DNA of 64,000 nucleotides from Ornithinicoccus sp045032955 (lineage in GTDB: Bacteria > Actinomycetota > Actinomycetes > Actinomycetales > Dermatophilaceae). The position numbers were made by a program, and so were the translations under genes. Below, in pieces: positions 54,152-63,456 of the stretch; positions within the stretch are counted from its first letter, which is position 1, and the number at the start of each line of letters is the position of its first letter. The stretch is from the NCBI RefSeq assembly GCF_045032955.1, contig NZ_JBJFZU010000013.1:1-64000 (forward strand), given 5' to 3'. The notes under the pieces were generated by a model. That model ran no database searches. It saw only the letters and a program-made list of their open reading frames with translations, and was not told the DNA's origin.

Positions 54152-56133
54152 GCGTCGAACAGACCGGGACCCCCGAGGACAGCCGAGTCGTGCGCCAGCG
54201 CCGGCGCAGCGGTACGGCAGCACGTCTGCTCCGACGACCAGGTGCTGTGGCCTGCCTCGCCTGGATCCTCCTGGTCGTCGTCCTCAGCGTGGTGTACCGC
54301 ACCCTGGACATCGGTGAGCCGCTGCAGCAGGACCTGGCGAGGTCGTACCAGAACCCCAGCGCCGAGCACTGGCTGGGCACGGACATGCTCGGCCGGGACG
54401 TCCTGGCCAGGCTGCTGTACGGCGGGTGGGAGACGCTGCTGAGTGCCGGCTTCGCGGTGGCCATCGCCATCGGTCTGGGAACGGCGCTCGGGCTGGTGGC
54501 CGGCTACGCCGGCGGGACCGTCGACGCGGTGATCAGCTGGATCCAGGACATCCTCATCACGCTGCCCACGATCCTCGTCCTGCTCGCCGTGGCGACGGTG
54601 CTGGGCAACAACATCTGGGCGGCCATGATGGTGCTGGGGTTGTTGATGTCGGCCGCCTTCATCCGCCTGGTCCGCGCCTCGACCCAGGCCGTCCGCGAGG
54701 AGCTGTACGTGGATGCGGCCAAGGTCGCCGGACTGTCGACGGGGCGCATCCTGTCCCGGCACGTGCTGCCCAACGCGCTGGGTCCGGTGATGATCCAGGG
54801 GTCGGCCGCGCTGGGGACCGCGCTGGTGGTCCAGGCCGGCCTGGGGTTCCTGGGGCTGGGCGCTCCGCCGCCGGTGCCGCACTGGGGAGGCATGATCTCC
54901 GAGGCAGCCAGCGCGATCAACGTCCACCCGTGGCTGCTGGCCCCGGCCGGCGTGATGATCGTCATCACCGTCCTGGCCCTCAACCTTCTCGGGGACTACC
55001 TGCGCGACGCGATGTATGCCTCTCGCTCGACGTCGCCGGACGCCTCGCAGGCCCGCACACGATCTGCGCGGGCAGGGACGGCGGCTCCGCAGGCGGTGGC
55101 GACGGACGACCGCGATCTCCTGCTGGACGTGCAGGACCTGTCCGTCTCGTTCCCCGGTGAGGACGGACCGGTTCCCGTCGTCGGTGGCGTCTCGTTCTCG
55201 ATGAGGCGTGGGGAAGTCATCGGTCTGGTGGGAGAGTCCGGCTGCGGCAAGACGATGACGGGGCTGGCCCTCATCGGGCTGGTCCCGGAGCCGGGAAGCG
55301 TGGATGGCCGGATCCGCATCGCCGGTGGCTCGACCGAGTCGGCCCCGCGCAGCTTCCGTGACCTCCGTGGCCGCACGGTCGCGCTGATCTCCCAGGAACC
55401 GATGGTCGCGCTGGACCCGGCCTTCACCGTGGGCAGCCTGATGATCGAGGTGCTGCGGGGTCACGGCCACGACAGGTCGTCCGCCCGTGCCCGTGCACGG
55501 GAGCTGCTCGCCCTGGTCGGGATCCCCCGCGTCGAGGACGTGCTCACCTCCTACCCTCACCAGCTGTCCGGAGGGATGGCCCAACGGGTCGCCATCGCGC
55601 TGGCGATCAGCGGCGAGCCCGACCTTCTCATCGCCGACGAGCCGACCACCGCGCTCGACGTCACCGTGCAGGCCGAGATCCTCGACCTGCTGCGGGACCT
55701 GCAGCAGCGGCTGGGGATGGGGCTGCTCCTCATCACCCACGACCTCGGGGTGATCGCCGACATCTGCTCCCGGGTGATCGTCATGTATGCCGGTCAGATC
55801 GTCGAGGAGGCCCCGGTCGACGACCTCTTCGACAACCCCCAGATGCCCTACACCCAGGCCCTGATGACGTCCACGCCGTTGCTGGGCGTCGAGCAGGAGC
55901 TCAGCGGGATCCCCGGCACCGTCCCGTTGCCCAGCGCCTGGCCGCAGCACTGCCGGTTCGCCGCACGGTGCTCCTTCGCCACCGACGTGTGCCGGGCCGG
56001 GCCGATCCCTCTGGAACCGGTGCACCCGGCCCACTCGGTGCGCTGCGTGCGTTCGCAGGATCTGGACCTCTCCCCGGTGATGGCGTCGGCAGGGGCCGTC
56101 ACCGACACGTCGCGACGAGCAGGTGACCGATGA
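54148..56133 (+). CDS. Fused ABC permease-ATPase (DppC-DppD)
   Basis: 661 aa. Residues 1-295 are a DppC-type permease with six segments, EAA loop AAKVAGLSTGRILSRHVLPN and HWGGMISEA. A linker of about 25 residues follows. From about 320 it is an ATPase: Walker A GESGCGKT, signature LSGGMAQRVAIALAI, Walker B LLIADEPTTALD, and a C-terminal oligopeptide domain with CRFAARC. These are normally two proteins. I see no stop or frameshift between them. Confidence 0.9.
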   Translation: MSVEQTGTPEDSRVVRQRRRSGTAARLLRRPGAVACLAWILLVVVLSVVYRTLDIGEPLQQDLARSYQNPSAEHWLGTDMLGRDVLARLLYGGWETLLSAGFAVAIAIGLGTALGLVAGYAGGTVDAVISWIQDILITLPTILVLLAVATVLGNNIWAAMMVLGLLMSAAFIRLVRASTQAVREELYVDAAKVAGLSTGRILSRHVLPNALGPVMIQGSAALGTALVVQAGLGFLGLGAPPPVPHWGGMISEAASAINVHPWLLAPAGVMIVITVLALNLLGDYLRDAMYASRSTSPDASQARTRSARAGTAAPQAVATDDRDLLLDVQDLSVSFPGEDGPVPVVGGVSFSMRRGEVIGLVGESGCGKTMTGLALIGLVPEPGSVDGRIRIAGGSTESAPRSFRDLRGRTVALISQEPMVALDPAFTVGSLMIEVLRGHGHDRSSARARARELLALVGIPRVEDVLTSYPHQLSGGMAQRVAIALAISGEPDLLIADEPTTALDVTVQAEILDLLRDLQQRLGMGLLLITHDLGVIADICSRVIVMYAGQIVEEAPVDDLFDNPQMPYTQALMTSTPLLGVEQELSGIPGTVPLPSAWPQHCRFAARCSFATDVCRAGPIPLEPVHPAHSVRCVRSQDLDLSPVMASAGAVTDTSRRAGDR

Positions 56134-57296
56134 GTACCCCCACGACCTCCCGACACGATGCCGGGCCGGCAGGAACGGCCGGGCAGACCGGAGATGCGCC
56201 CGAGGCGCTCCTCACGATCGAGGGACTCGCGGTCGACTACCGCGTCCGTCGGCGTCGCACCTTCCGCGCCGTCGACGGCGTCAGCCTCAGCGTGGCCCCC
56301 GGCGAGACCGTCGGGCTGGTGGGCGAGTCCGGCTCCGGGAAGTCGACGATCGGGCGGGCGGTGCTCGGTCTGGCGCCGGCCACGGAGGGGTCCATCCGCT
56401 TCGAGGGGCATGAGATCACCGGCCTGTCCCGCCGTCGCCGGGCCGAGCTCGCCCAGGACCTCCAGGTGGTCTTCCAGGATCCCTACAGCTCGTTGAACCC
56501 GGCCATGACGATCGGGCAGATCCTCAGCGAACCGCTGCAGGCCAGCGGTCGGCACAGCGCGGGCGAGGCTCGGCAGGTCATCGGACGGCTCCTGGACCGG
56601 GTCGCCCTGCCCGCCGACGCTGCCGACCGGTACCCAGGCTCCTTCTCCGGCGGGCAGCGACAACGCATCGCCATCGCCCGGGCCCTGTCGATCGGCGCCA
56701 GGTTGATCGTCTGCGACGAGAGCGTGAGCGCCCTGGACGTGTCCACCCAGGCACAGATCCTGCTGCTCCTCCAGGAGCTGCAGGCGGAGCTCGGTGTCGC
56801 CTACCTGTTCATCTCCCACGACATCGCGGTCATCAACCACCTCGCGGACCGGGTCGTGGTGCTCTACCGCGGCCAGGTCATGGAGTCCGGTCCCGCCGCT
56901 CAGGTGTGCTCGGCTCCGCTGCATCCCTACACCAGGGTCCTGCTCGACGCGGTCCCGGTGCCGCACCCGCAGCTGCAGCGCCGTAAGCGCGAGGAACGTC
57001 AGCTCGCGCGGGCCGGCTCCGGCGTGGACGTGAGAACCGACTCCGACACCGACGCGGGCGCGGACAGCTGCCCGTTCGCCTCCCGGTGTCCGTTCGTCGC
57101 CGACGTCTGCCGCGAGCAACGCCCTCGGACGATCCAGGTGGACGCGGTCGGCGTCCAGTGCCATCTCTACGACGAGACCTCCGGACACCCACGTGCCGGT
57201 ATCACCGTCGGTCCCGCCTCGGGCCCGGCGTTCACACCATCGGAGGACCGGATCACATCCGATGCTGCCCAAGATAAGAGGACCCATGCAGATTGA
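56130..57296 (+). CDS. ABC transporter ATPase (DppF type)
   Basis: 388 aa. Walker A GESGSGKST, Q-loop VVFQDPYSSLNP, signature FSGGQRQRIAIARAL and Walker B LIVCDESVSALD. The C-terminal domain has CPFASRCPFVADVC. An ATGA overlap joins it to the fusion gene. Its end overlaps the start of the RraA-like gene by 11 bases, so the transporter and the enzyme genes are one operon. Confidence 0.9.
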   Translation: MSTPTTSRHDAGPAGTAGQTGDAPEALLTIEGLAVDYRVRRRRTFRAVDGVSLSVAPGETVGLVGESGSGKSTIGRAVLGLAPATEGSIRFEGHEITGLSRRRRAELAQDLQVVFQDPYSSLNPAMTIGQILSEPLQASGRHSAGEARQVIGRLLDRVALPADAADRYPGSFSGGQRQRIAIARALSIGARLIVCDESVSALDVSTQAQILLLLQELQAELGVAYLFISHDIAVINHLADRVVVLYRGQVMESGPAAQVCSAPLHPYTRVLLDAVPVPHPQLQRRKREERQLARAGSGVDVRTDSDTDAGADSCPFASRCPFVADVCREQRPRTIQVDAVGVQCHLYDETSGHPRAGITVGPASGPAFTPSEDRITSDAAQDKRTHAD

Positions 57297-58110
57297 ACCC
57301 GCTGAATCCGTCATGACGGCGCTGACTCCACGGTGGGTGGGCGAGCGATTCCCCGGAGGACGTCCGCGCGTCAGCGACGAGGTGCTGGACCGGTTGCGCG
57401 GCATCACGGTGGAGCAGGCCTGGAAGCCGATGAAGCACGCCGGCTACCACCACCAGTTCGCCGACGGGTGGCGCGAGACGAACCCGGGCCACTCGTTCGT
57501 CGGCCGTGCGGTCACCGCTCAGTTCCTCCCGTTCAGGCCCGACTTCGACGAGGTCATCCTCGAAGCCGGACGGCAGGAGCAGCGTTCCGGTGGCGAGGTC
57601 GTCAAGCAGAACTGGTGGGTGGTCGAGAGCCTCGAGCACAACGACGTGATGGTGGTCGACCTCTTCGGGAAGATCGAGCACGGCACCTTCGTCGGGGACA
57701 ACCTGGCCACGGCCGTGTCCACCCGGACGGGGACCGGCGCCATCATCCAGGGCGGGATCCGCGACGCCCAGGGCATCGCGGAGATCACGACGATCAACAT
57801 CCTCCACCAGGGCTCGCACCCCACGGGCATCGGTGACGTGACCATCGCCGGGCTGAACGTGCCCGTGCGCCTGGGCGGTGTGACGGTCCTGCCGGGTGAC
57901 GTGATCCTCGCGACGTCGGCAGGGGTCAGTGTCATTCCGCCGCACCTGGCGGAGACCGTCGCCGCCCACGCGGAGGGAACGCAGATGCGCGACATCTTCG
58001 GCAAGTCGCGTCTCGCCGACCGCGTCTACACCAGCGCCGAGATCGACATACCGGAGTGGAGCCACGAGGTCGAGTCGGACTTCCAGCAGTGGCTCCTCGC
58101 CCGCCGATGA
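57286..58110 (+). CDS. RraA-like / HMG-aldolase-fold protein
   Basis: 274 aa from ATG 57286, with AAGAGG upstream. The core has VVDLFGKIEHGTFVGDNLAT (about 120-139) and GGIRDAQGI with the Arg-Asp pair of the RraA / 4-hydroxy-4-methyl-2-oxoglutarate aldolase family. It is longer at both ends than RraA (about 160 aa), like homologues beside sugar-acid genes. Likely a lyase or dehydratase-type enzyme on a keto acid and not an RNase E inhibitor. Confidence 0.8.
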   Translation: MQIEPAESVMTALTPRWVGERFPGGRPRVSDEVLDRLRGITVEQAWKPMKHAGYHHQFADGWRETNPGHSFVGRAVTAQFLPFRPDFDEVILEAGRQEQRSGGEVVKQNWWVVESLEHNDVMVVDLFGKIEHGTFVGDNLATAVSTRTGTGAIIQGGIRDAQGIAEITTINILHQGSHPTGIGDVTIAGLNVPVRLGGVTVLPGDVILATSAGVSVIPPHLAETVAAHAEGTQMRDIFGKSRLADRVYTSAEIDIPEWSHEVESDFQQWLLARR

Positions 58111-58142
58111 CCGCCCACACCGACAACGAAGGTAGGAACAAC

Positions 58143-59426
58143 ATGACTGAGCTCGGGCTCGAGAACCGTCTCAACACCGGTGCCAGGTCCAGTGACCTGA
58201 GGATCACCGACGTGCGCGTCGCGGAGCTGTCCGGCGTGCCGATGCGGCACACGATCATCAGGATCGACACGAACCAGGGCGTCACCGGCTGGGGTGAGGC
58301 CCGGGACCAGTCCAGCGTCAACTACGTCCTGATGCTCAAGAGCAGGTTGCTCGGTGAGAACCCGTGCAACGTCGAGAAGGTGTTCCGGAAGATCCGTCAG
58401 TTCGGTGGCCCGGGGCGCCAGGGCGGCGGGGTGTCCGGGGTCGAGATGGCGTTGCTCGACCTCGCCGGCAAGGCCTACGACGTGCCGGCCTGGCTGCTCG
58501 CCGGGGGCAAGTACCGCGACGAGATCCTCGTCTACGCCGACACCCAGGAGCAGAGCGACCCCGAAGCCATGGGTGCCAAGCTCCTGGAGCGCCAGCGCCA
58601 GGGCTTCCAGATGGTGAAGATGGACGTCGGACTCTCCCTGCTGTGGGATGTGCCCGGCGCGGTGATCGCCCGGCCGGTCGAGCGGACCCGGCACCCCAAG
58701 GACCTGCCCTTCACCATGCACCCGTTCACCGGGACCCACATCACCCAGCTGGGCGTGGAGTACATCGCCGACTACGTCGCCAGGGTCAGGGAGGTCGTCG
58801 GCTACGAGCTGCCGATCGCTGCCGACCACTTCGGCTACATGGACGTCGACTCCTGCATCCGGCTGGCCCGCGCCCTCGAGCCGTTCTCGCTGGAGTGGCT
58901 CGAGGACCTGATCCCGTGGCAGTACACCCAGCAGTGGCGGCAGCTGACCGAGTCCATCGCGACCCCCACCTGCACCGGGGAGGACATCTATCTCGCCGAG
59001 GGCTTCAAGCCCCTGCTGGATGCCCAGGCCATCAGGGTGGCTCACCCCGACCCGGCCTCGGCCGGCGGCATCCTGGAGACCAAGAAGATCGGGGACCTGG
59101 CGCAGGGGTACGGCGTCCCGATGGCACTGCACCTCGCTGCGACCCCCATCGCCACGATGGCCAGTGTGGCGATCGGAGCCGTGACCGAGAACTTCCTCGC
59201 CCTGGAGTTCCACGCCGCCGACGTGCCCGGGTGGGCCGACCTGGTGACCGGGCTCCCGGAGGGAATCCTCAAGGACGGGCACATCGCCGTGCCGGACGGT
59301 CCCGGCCTCGGCTTCACCGGCATCAACGAGGAGGCCATGCGCGCCAGGCTCCACCCGCAGAGCCAGTGGTTCGCTGACACCTCCTCCTGGGACGGGGACT
59401 GGAGCTATGACCGGCAGTGGGGGTGA
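58143..59426 (+). CDS. Enolase-superfamily sugar-acid dehydratase (mandelate-racemase group)
   Basis: 427 aa from ATG 58143. The capping domain opens with ITDVRVAELSG. VKMDVG marks the barrel lysine motif. Metal ligands are likely Asp in AADHFGYMD, Glu in LEWLEDLIPW and Glu in CTGEDIYLAEG; MALHLAATP ends the barrel. Members dehydrate acid sugars to 2-keto-3-deoxy acids, which would feed the KDG kinase and KDPG aldolase upstream. A hairpin terminator follows. Confidence 0.87.
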   Translation: MTELGLENRLNTGARSSDLRITDVRVAELSGVPMRHTIIRIDTNQGVTGWGEARDQSSVNYVLMLKSRLLGENPCNVEKVFRKIRQFGGPGRQGGGVSGVEMALLDLAGKAYDVPAWLLAGGKYRDEILVYADTQEQSDPEAMGAKLLERQRQGFQMVKMDVGLSLLWDVPGAVIARPVERTRHPKDLPFTMHPFTGTHITQLGVEYIADYVARVREVVGYELPIAADHFGYMDVDSCIRLARALEPFSLEWLEDLIPWQYTQQWRQLTESIATPTCTGEDIYLAEGFKPLLDAQAIRVAHPDPASAGGILETKKIGDLAQGYGVPMALHLAATPIATMASVAIGAVTENFLALEFHAADVPGWADLVTGLPEGILKDGHIAVPDGPGLGFTGINEEAMRARLHPQSQWFADTSSWDGDWSYDRQWG

Positions 59427-59470
59427 GTGCTCCATCCGGTGACGGATGTAGTGCTGTGTGACGGTGCTGT

Positions 59471-59501
59471 GGCCGGCCCGGCGTGATCAGCCGGGCCGGC
59501 C
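59471..59501. terminator. Bidirectional terminator between dehydratase and DeoR genes
   Basis: Perfect 12-bp GC-only arms (59471-59482 and 59490-59501) around GTGATCA. It lies between two convergent genes. Confidence 0.8.
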
Positions 59502-59527
59502 CAGGGGCATGAGGTCAGGGAGTCGCC

Positions 59528-60358
59528 TCACGTCGAGGCGACGACGACCTCCACGTCAGCCGCCCGCAGCGCCTCGGCGAGCCGCTGCGGCGGCTCCGCG
59601 TCGGTGACCAGCACGTCGATGACCCCCAGGCCCCCGAGGGTGATGGCCCTGTCGACCTCGAACTTGGAGTGGTCGGCGGCCAGGATGACGGTCTCGCTGC
59701 GCTCGATGAGGTCCTCGCGGATGGCGGTCTCACCCAGGTCGAAGTAGGTGATACCGCGGTCGGCGGAGACGCCGCCGCAGCCGAGCACCAGCTTCGTGAG
59801 GTTGAGCTCGCGTCGGTGGACGAGCGGTCCTCCGTCGACGAGGGACCCTTCGCGGGTCACGATCCCCCCGAGCAGCACGCATCTGCTGGGCGAGGTCTGG
59901 AAGGCCAGCGCGGCGTGCAGCGACGTGGTCACCGCCGTCAGTCCTTCGCGCAGAGCGAGCTGGTGGGCGACAGCGGTGCAGGTGCTCCCGACGTCGATGC
60001 CCACCACATCACCGTCCTGGACCAGCCCCGCGACGGCCTGGGCGATGCCCGTCTTCTCGGCCGGCATCACCTCGGAGCGGGCCGTCGGGGAGGCGCGGAC
60101 GGTCGCGCCCCCGTGCACCCGCCGCAGCAGGCCGACGCGGTCGAGATGAGAGAGGTCCCGCCGCACCGTCATCTGGGAGACGCCCAGGTCGGCGGCGAGC
60201 CGACGCACGTCGACTTCCCCGGCCGAGCGGACGGCCTCCAGGATGTGCGAGCGACGCTGGTCGGCCGGGAGGCTGCCTGAGCCGCGACCGGTCTGGGTCT
60301 GCAGATCGGTGATGGTTGCCTCCAGGAACGAGGGAGCGACGGTCGGTGTCGGGTGCAC
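59528..60358 (-). CDS. DeoR/GlpR-family regulator
   Basis: 276 aa. The helix-turn-helix is VRRLAADLGVSQMTVRRDLS near 50-69, followed by the R-V-H-G-G-A motif. The sensor domain has VGIDVGSTCTAVA and LGCGGVSADRG, typical of the sugar-phosphate-binding DeoR C-terminal domain. It is divergent from the second TRAP transporter and likely represses it through the palindromes at 60381-60460. A copy of its 3' end lies at 41350-41428. Confidence 0.88.
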   Translation of the reverse strand: MHPTPTVAPSFLEATITDLQTQTGRGSGSLPADQRRSHILEAVRSAGEVDVRRLAADLGVSQMTVRRDLSHLDRVGLLRRVHGGATVRASPTARSEVMPAEKTGIAQAVAGLVQDGDVVGIDVGSTCTAVAHQLALREGLTAVTTSLHAALAFQTSPSRCVLLGGIVTREGSLVDGGPLVHRRELNLTKLVLGCGGVSADRGITYFDLGETAIREDLIERSETVILAADHSKFEVDRAITLGGLGVIDVLVTDAEPPQRLAEALRAADVEVVVAST

Positions 60359-60380
60359 ACTACCGCTCGGCTTCGATGTT

Positions 60381-60396
60381 GTGTTCTAACGAACAC
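60381..60396. promoter_or_regulatory. DeoR-type palindrome 1
   Basis: GTGTTC and GAACAC are perfect arms around TAAC, 22 bases upstream of the DeoR start and just ahead of the TRAP promoter. Confidence 0.6.
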
Positions 60397-60408
60397 GCAT
60401 ATCTCGCG

Positions 60409-60438
60409 TTGACGCGGCGTCGCTGGCTACGCTACGGT
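60409..60438 (+). promoter_or_regulatory. Promoter of the second TRAP operon
   Basis: TTGACG at 60409-60414 and TACGGT at 60433-60438, 18 bp apart. It is bracketed by two palindromes. Confidence 0.5.
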
Positions 60439-60446
60439 CAAAGCGT

Positions 60447-60460
60447 TGTGCGAACGCACA
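60447..60460. promoter_or_regulatory. DeoR-type palindrome 2
   Basis: TGTGCG and CGCACA are perfect arms around AA, just after the -10 box. Both palindromes continue into CATAT, suggesting one protein reads both. Confidence 0.55.
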
Positions 60461-60496
60461 TATCCTTGCAATGGCGCGTGGAGAGGAACGATCAAC

Positions 60497-61558
60497 GTGC
60501 AGACAAGAACAGTCCTGCGAGCAACCCTGGCTGCGTCCACGGCACTGGCCCTGGTGGCCTGCGGCGGACGCGGGAGCGGCGCCGACGACAGCGACGACGG
60601 CGAGGCGGCGGCTGAGGGCGGCGGCGAGGAGTCCATCACCCTCACCATCGGCCACTCGCAGGCCGCGACCGTCCCGATGAACCAGGGCGCCGAGAGGTTC
60701 AAGGAGCTGGTCGACGAAGGTTCCGACGGCCGCATCACCGTCGAGGTCTACCCGGCCGAGGAGCTCGGCTCCGAGCCCGAGATGATGGAAGGGCTCACCA
60801 TGGGCAACGTGCGCGTCGCGATCGTCGCGACCGCCGTCGCCGCCGACACCTGCCCCGAGCTGGGCGTGTACGCCCTGCCCTACATCCTGGAGGGTGAGGG
60901 TGACCGTGACCAGTACGCCAACCTCCAGGAGCTCACCGGCTCGGACTGGAACGCCGGCATCGTCGAGGCCTGCGCCGAGGACACCGGCTACCGGGTCATC
61001 GACAACGCCTGGTGGTACGGCAACCGCAACCTCACGACGGCCGGTACCGAGGTCAGCGAGCCGGGTGACATGAGCGGTCTGGTCATCCGGACCCCTCCGG
61101 CAGACCTGCACACCATGGCCATCCAGGACTTCGGTGCCGAGGCGGTCCCGATGCCGTTCAGCGAGGTCTACTCGGCCCTGGACACCGGCGTCATCGACGG
61201 CCAGGAGAACCCGATCAGCACGATCTACCAGAACGCGCTCTACGAGGTCCAGGACAACCTGACCCTGACCCGTCACATGACCCAGAACCAGACGGTCCTC
61301 ATGGACGAGGAGTTCTTCAGCGGTCTGAGCGAGGAGGACCAAGAGCTCATCCTGACGTCGATCCGTGACGCCGGCGAGTTCCAGTCCGACCTGCAGCTCA
61401 CCACCAACGAAGAGGAGCTGGAGCTGCTGCGCGAGGAGGGCATGAACGTGGTCACCCCGGACATCGAACCGTTCCGGGCCGCCACCGAGGCCTCCGTCGA
61501 CGAGCACCTGTCCGGGTTGGACATGAGCCGCGACCAGATCACCGAGCTGCAGAACTGA
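60497..61558 (+). CDS. dctP: Second TRAP solute-binding lipoprotein (DctP type)
   Basis: 353 aa from GTG 60497, with GAGAGGAA upstream. The lipobox is LVAC. ITLTIGHSQAATVPMNQGAE opens the mature protein; LVIRTPPADLHTMAIQDFGA and ALDTGVIDGQENPI are family signatures, with the carboxylate-binding arginine in the first. The downstream kinase suggests a tetronate, threonate or erythronate-type ligand. A strong hairpin follows. Confidence 0.9.
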   Translation: MQTRTVLRATLAASTALALVACGGRGSGADDSDDGEAAAEGGGEESITLTIGHSQAATVPMNQGAERFKELVDEGSDGRITVEVYPAEELGSEPEMMEGLTMGNVRVAIVATAVAADTCPELGVYALPYILEGEGDRDQYANLQELTGSDWNAGIVEACAEDTGYRVIDNAWWYGNRNLTTAGTEVSEPGDMSGLVIRTPPADLHTMAIQDFGAEAVPMPFSEVYSALDTGVIDGQENPISTIYQNALYEVQDNLTLTRHMTQNQTVLMDEEFFSGLSEEDQELILTSIRDAGEFQSDLQLTTNEEELELLREEGMNVVTPDIEPFRAATEASVDEHLSGLDMSRDQITELQN

Positions 61559-61563
61559 CCAGT

Positions 61564-61596
61564 ACCCGGGTCCGCGGCATACCCGCGGACCCGGGT
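61564..61596. terminator. Hairpin between dctP and dctQ of the second TRAP operon
   Basis: Perfect 14-bp arms (61564-61577 and 61583-61596) around CATAC, 5 bases after the dctP stop. Likely a partial terminator or mRNA-stabilising element, as in the ABC operon. Confidence 0.75.
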
Positions 61597-61622
61597 CACG
61601 GACGACGGAGAGAGAGGCAGCC

Positions 61623-62156
61623 ATGCGGGTCGTGTCTGTGCTGCGGTACCCGGCCAAGGTCCTGGAGGCGATAGCGGTCTTCCTCGTGGCCGGGGTGGTG
61701 GTCGTCATCACCGGGAGCGTGGTGCTCCGGTTCTTCGGGGTGGTCCCTCGTGGGTCCACCGAGCTGGCGACCCTGTTCTTCGCCTGGATGATCTTCGTGG
61801 GGCTGGTGCTCGGCTTCCTGGAGGGCGGGCACCTCGCGATCACGGCGCTCGTCTCGCGGCTGCGGGGTCGGCTGGAGACGGCCGTGACCGTCCTGGCCGA
61901 CGTGCTCCTGCTGGTCTTCCTCGTGCTGGTGTCCTTCGAGGCCCTTCGGTACGTCCAGCTGGCCCTCGACGGCGGGCGGCTGACGCCCAGCCTGCAGATC
62001 TCACCGGCCTGGCAGTACGCGTCCGTCCTGGTCGGCATGGTGCTGGCGTCCGCCTTCGTGGTGCTCCGGGTCTGCGCCAACCTGGTCCAGCTCTGGCGCG
62101 GCGAGCCCACGCTGACCCTGCACACGCGGTACGACGACGACATCGAGAGTGTCTGA
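61623..62156 (+). CDS. dctQ: Second TRAP small membrane subunit (DctQ type)
   Basis: 177 aa with four hydrophobic segments. PRGSTELATLFFAWMIFVG and FLEGGHLAITAL are typical. The start is ATG 61623, with GAGAGAGG upstream. The last 25 residues are polar. Confidence 0.87.
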   Translation: MRVVSVLRYPAKVLEAIAVFLVAGVVVVITGSVVLRFFGVVPRGSTELATLFFAWMIFVGLVLGFLEGGHLAITALVSRLRGRLETAVTVLADVLLLVFLVLVSFEALRYVQLALDGGRLTPSLQISPAWQYASVLVGMVLASAFVVLRVCANLVQLWRGEPTLTLHTRYDDDIESV

Positions 62157-62157
62157 C

Positions 62158-63444
62158 ATGGGTGTCACCGTCCTCGCGCTCTCGTTCGTGGTCCTGCTCC
62201 TGCTGCGGGTCCCCATCGCCTTCGCCATGGGTCTGTCCTCCCTGGCCTACGTCTACTTCTTCATGCCGGCCAGCGTGCCGCTGACGATCATCCCGCAGCT
62301 GATGGCCTCCGAGGCGTCCTCCTTCCCGCTGCTCGCCATCCCCTTCTTCGTGCTGGTGGGCGAGTTGATGAACGCCAGCGGCATCTCCGACCGCCTGGTC
62401 CGGCTGGCGCAGGTCCTCGTCGGCCACCTGCGCGGCGGTATGGGCATGGTCGCCATCGTGTCCAGCGCGTCGATGTCCTCCTTCTCCGGTTCGTCCGTGG
62501 CCAACTCGGTCGGTACCGGCTCCATCACCATCCCGGCGATGAAGAAGCAGGGCTACCCGCCGGCGGCCGCCGCGGCCATCGAGAGCAGCTCGAGCAGCCT
62601 GGGCACCGTCATACCGCCGAGCATCTCGATGGTGGTCTACGGCTCGCTCACCGGGGTCTCGATCGGCGGCCTGTTCGTCGCCGGCTACGTCCCCGGCCTG
62701 CTGTCCGTCCTCGGCCTGGCGCTCGTGGTCCGCTGGATGGCCACCCGCTACCAGGTCCCTGTCCACCAACGGGAGAGCCTGAGCGTCGTCGGCACCGCTC
62801 TGCTGCAGGCGCTGAGCGCGCTCGCCATCCCGGTCATCATCATCGGCGGCATCCTGCTCGGGTTCATGACCCCGACGGAGGCGGGCGCCGTCGGGGCCAG
62901 CTACACCCTGGTCGTGGCCGGCATCTTCCTGCGCAGCCTGTCCTGGTCGGGGCTCTACCACGCCCTGCGTCGGACCGCCGTGACGACCGGCGTGATCCTG
63001 TCCGTCATCGCCACCGCGGCCGTGCTCGGCTACATCATGACCTACGAGCGCATCCCGCGGACCGCGGCGGACGCCCTGCTCGGCAACCTCGAGTCCGAGT
63101 GGGCGATCATGCTCGTCCTGGTCGCCCTGCTGATCGTCATCGGCAGCTTCATGGAGACCAACGCCGCCATCGCGATCATCGCGCCGATCATCGTGGGCAT
63201 CACCAGCAGCTCCGATCTGGACCCGCTCTTCGTCGGTGTCATCGTGGTGGCCGCCCTGGCGCTCGGGGTGGCGACCCCTCCGGTCGGTGTCTGCCTGTTC
63301 GTGACCGCCAAGCTCGCCCGGACCACCATCGAGAAGGTGTCCGTGGCCGTGCTGCCCCTGGTCGGCGTCCTGATCGCCGTCGTGGTGATCCTGGCGCTGC
63401 TCCCCGACGTGGTCCTGTTCCTGCCCCGCCTGCTCGGCTACTGA
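62158..63444 (+). CDS. dctM: Second TRAP large membrane subunit (DctM type)
   Basis: 428 aa from ATG 62158; GTG 62149 is possible. SMSSFSGSSVANSVGTGSI and IPPSISMVVYGSLTG (about 105-165) and FMTPTEAGAVGASYT near 240 are DctM signatures. About twelve membrane segments. The kinase gene follows after 12 bp. Confidence 0.9.
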   Translation: MGVTVLALSFVVLLLLRVPIAFAMGLSSLAYVYFFMPASVPLTIIPQLMASEASSFPLLAIPFFVLVGELMNASGISDRLVRLAQVLVGHLRGGMGMVAIVSSASMSSFSGSSVANSVGTGSITIPAMKKQGYPPAAAAAIESSSSSLGTVIPPSISMVVYGSLTGVSIGGLFVAGYVPGLLSVLGLALVVRWMATRYQVPVHQRESLSVVGTALLQALSALAIPVIIIGGILLGFMTPTEAGAVGASYTLVVAGIFLRSLSWSGLYHALRRTAVTTGVILSVIATAAVLGYIMTYERIPRTAADALLGNLESEWAIMLVLVALLIVIGSFMETNAAIAIIAPIIVGITSSSDLDPLFVGVIVVAALALGVATPPVGVCLFVTAKLARTTIEKVSVAVLPLVGVLIAVVVILALLPDVVLFLPRLLGY

Positions 63445-63456
63445 CGAGGAGCCACC

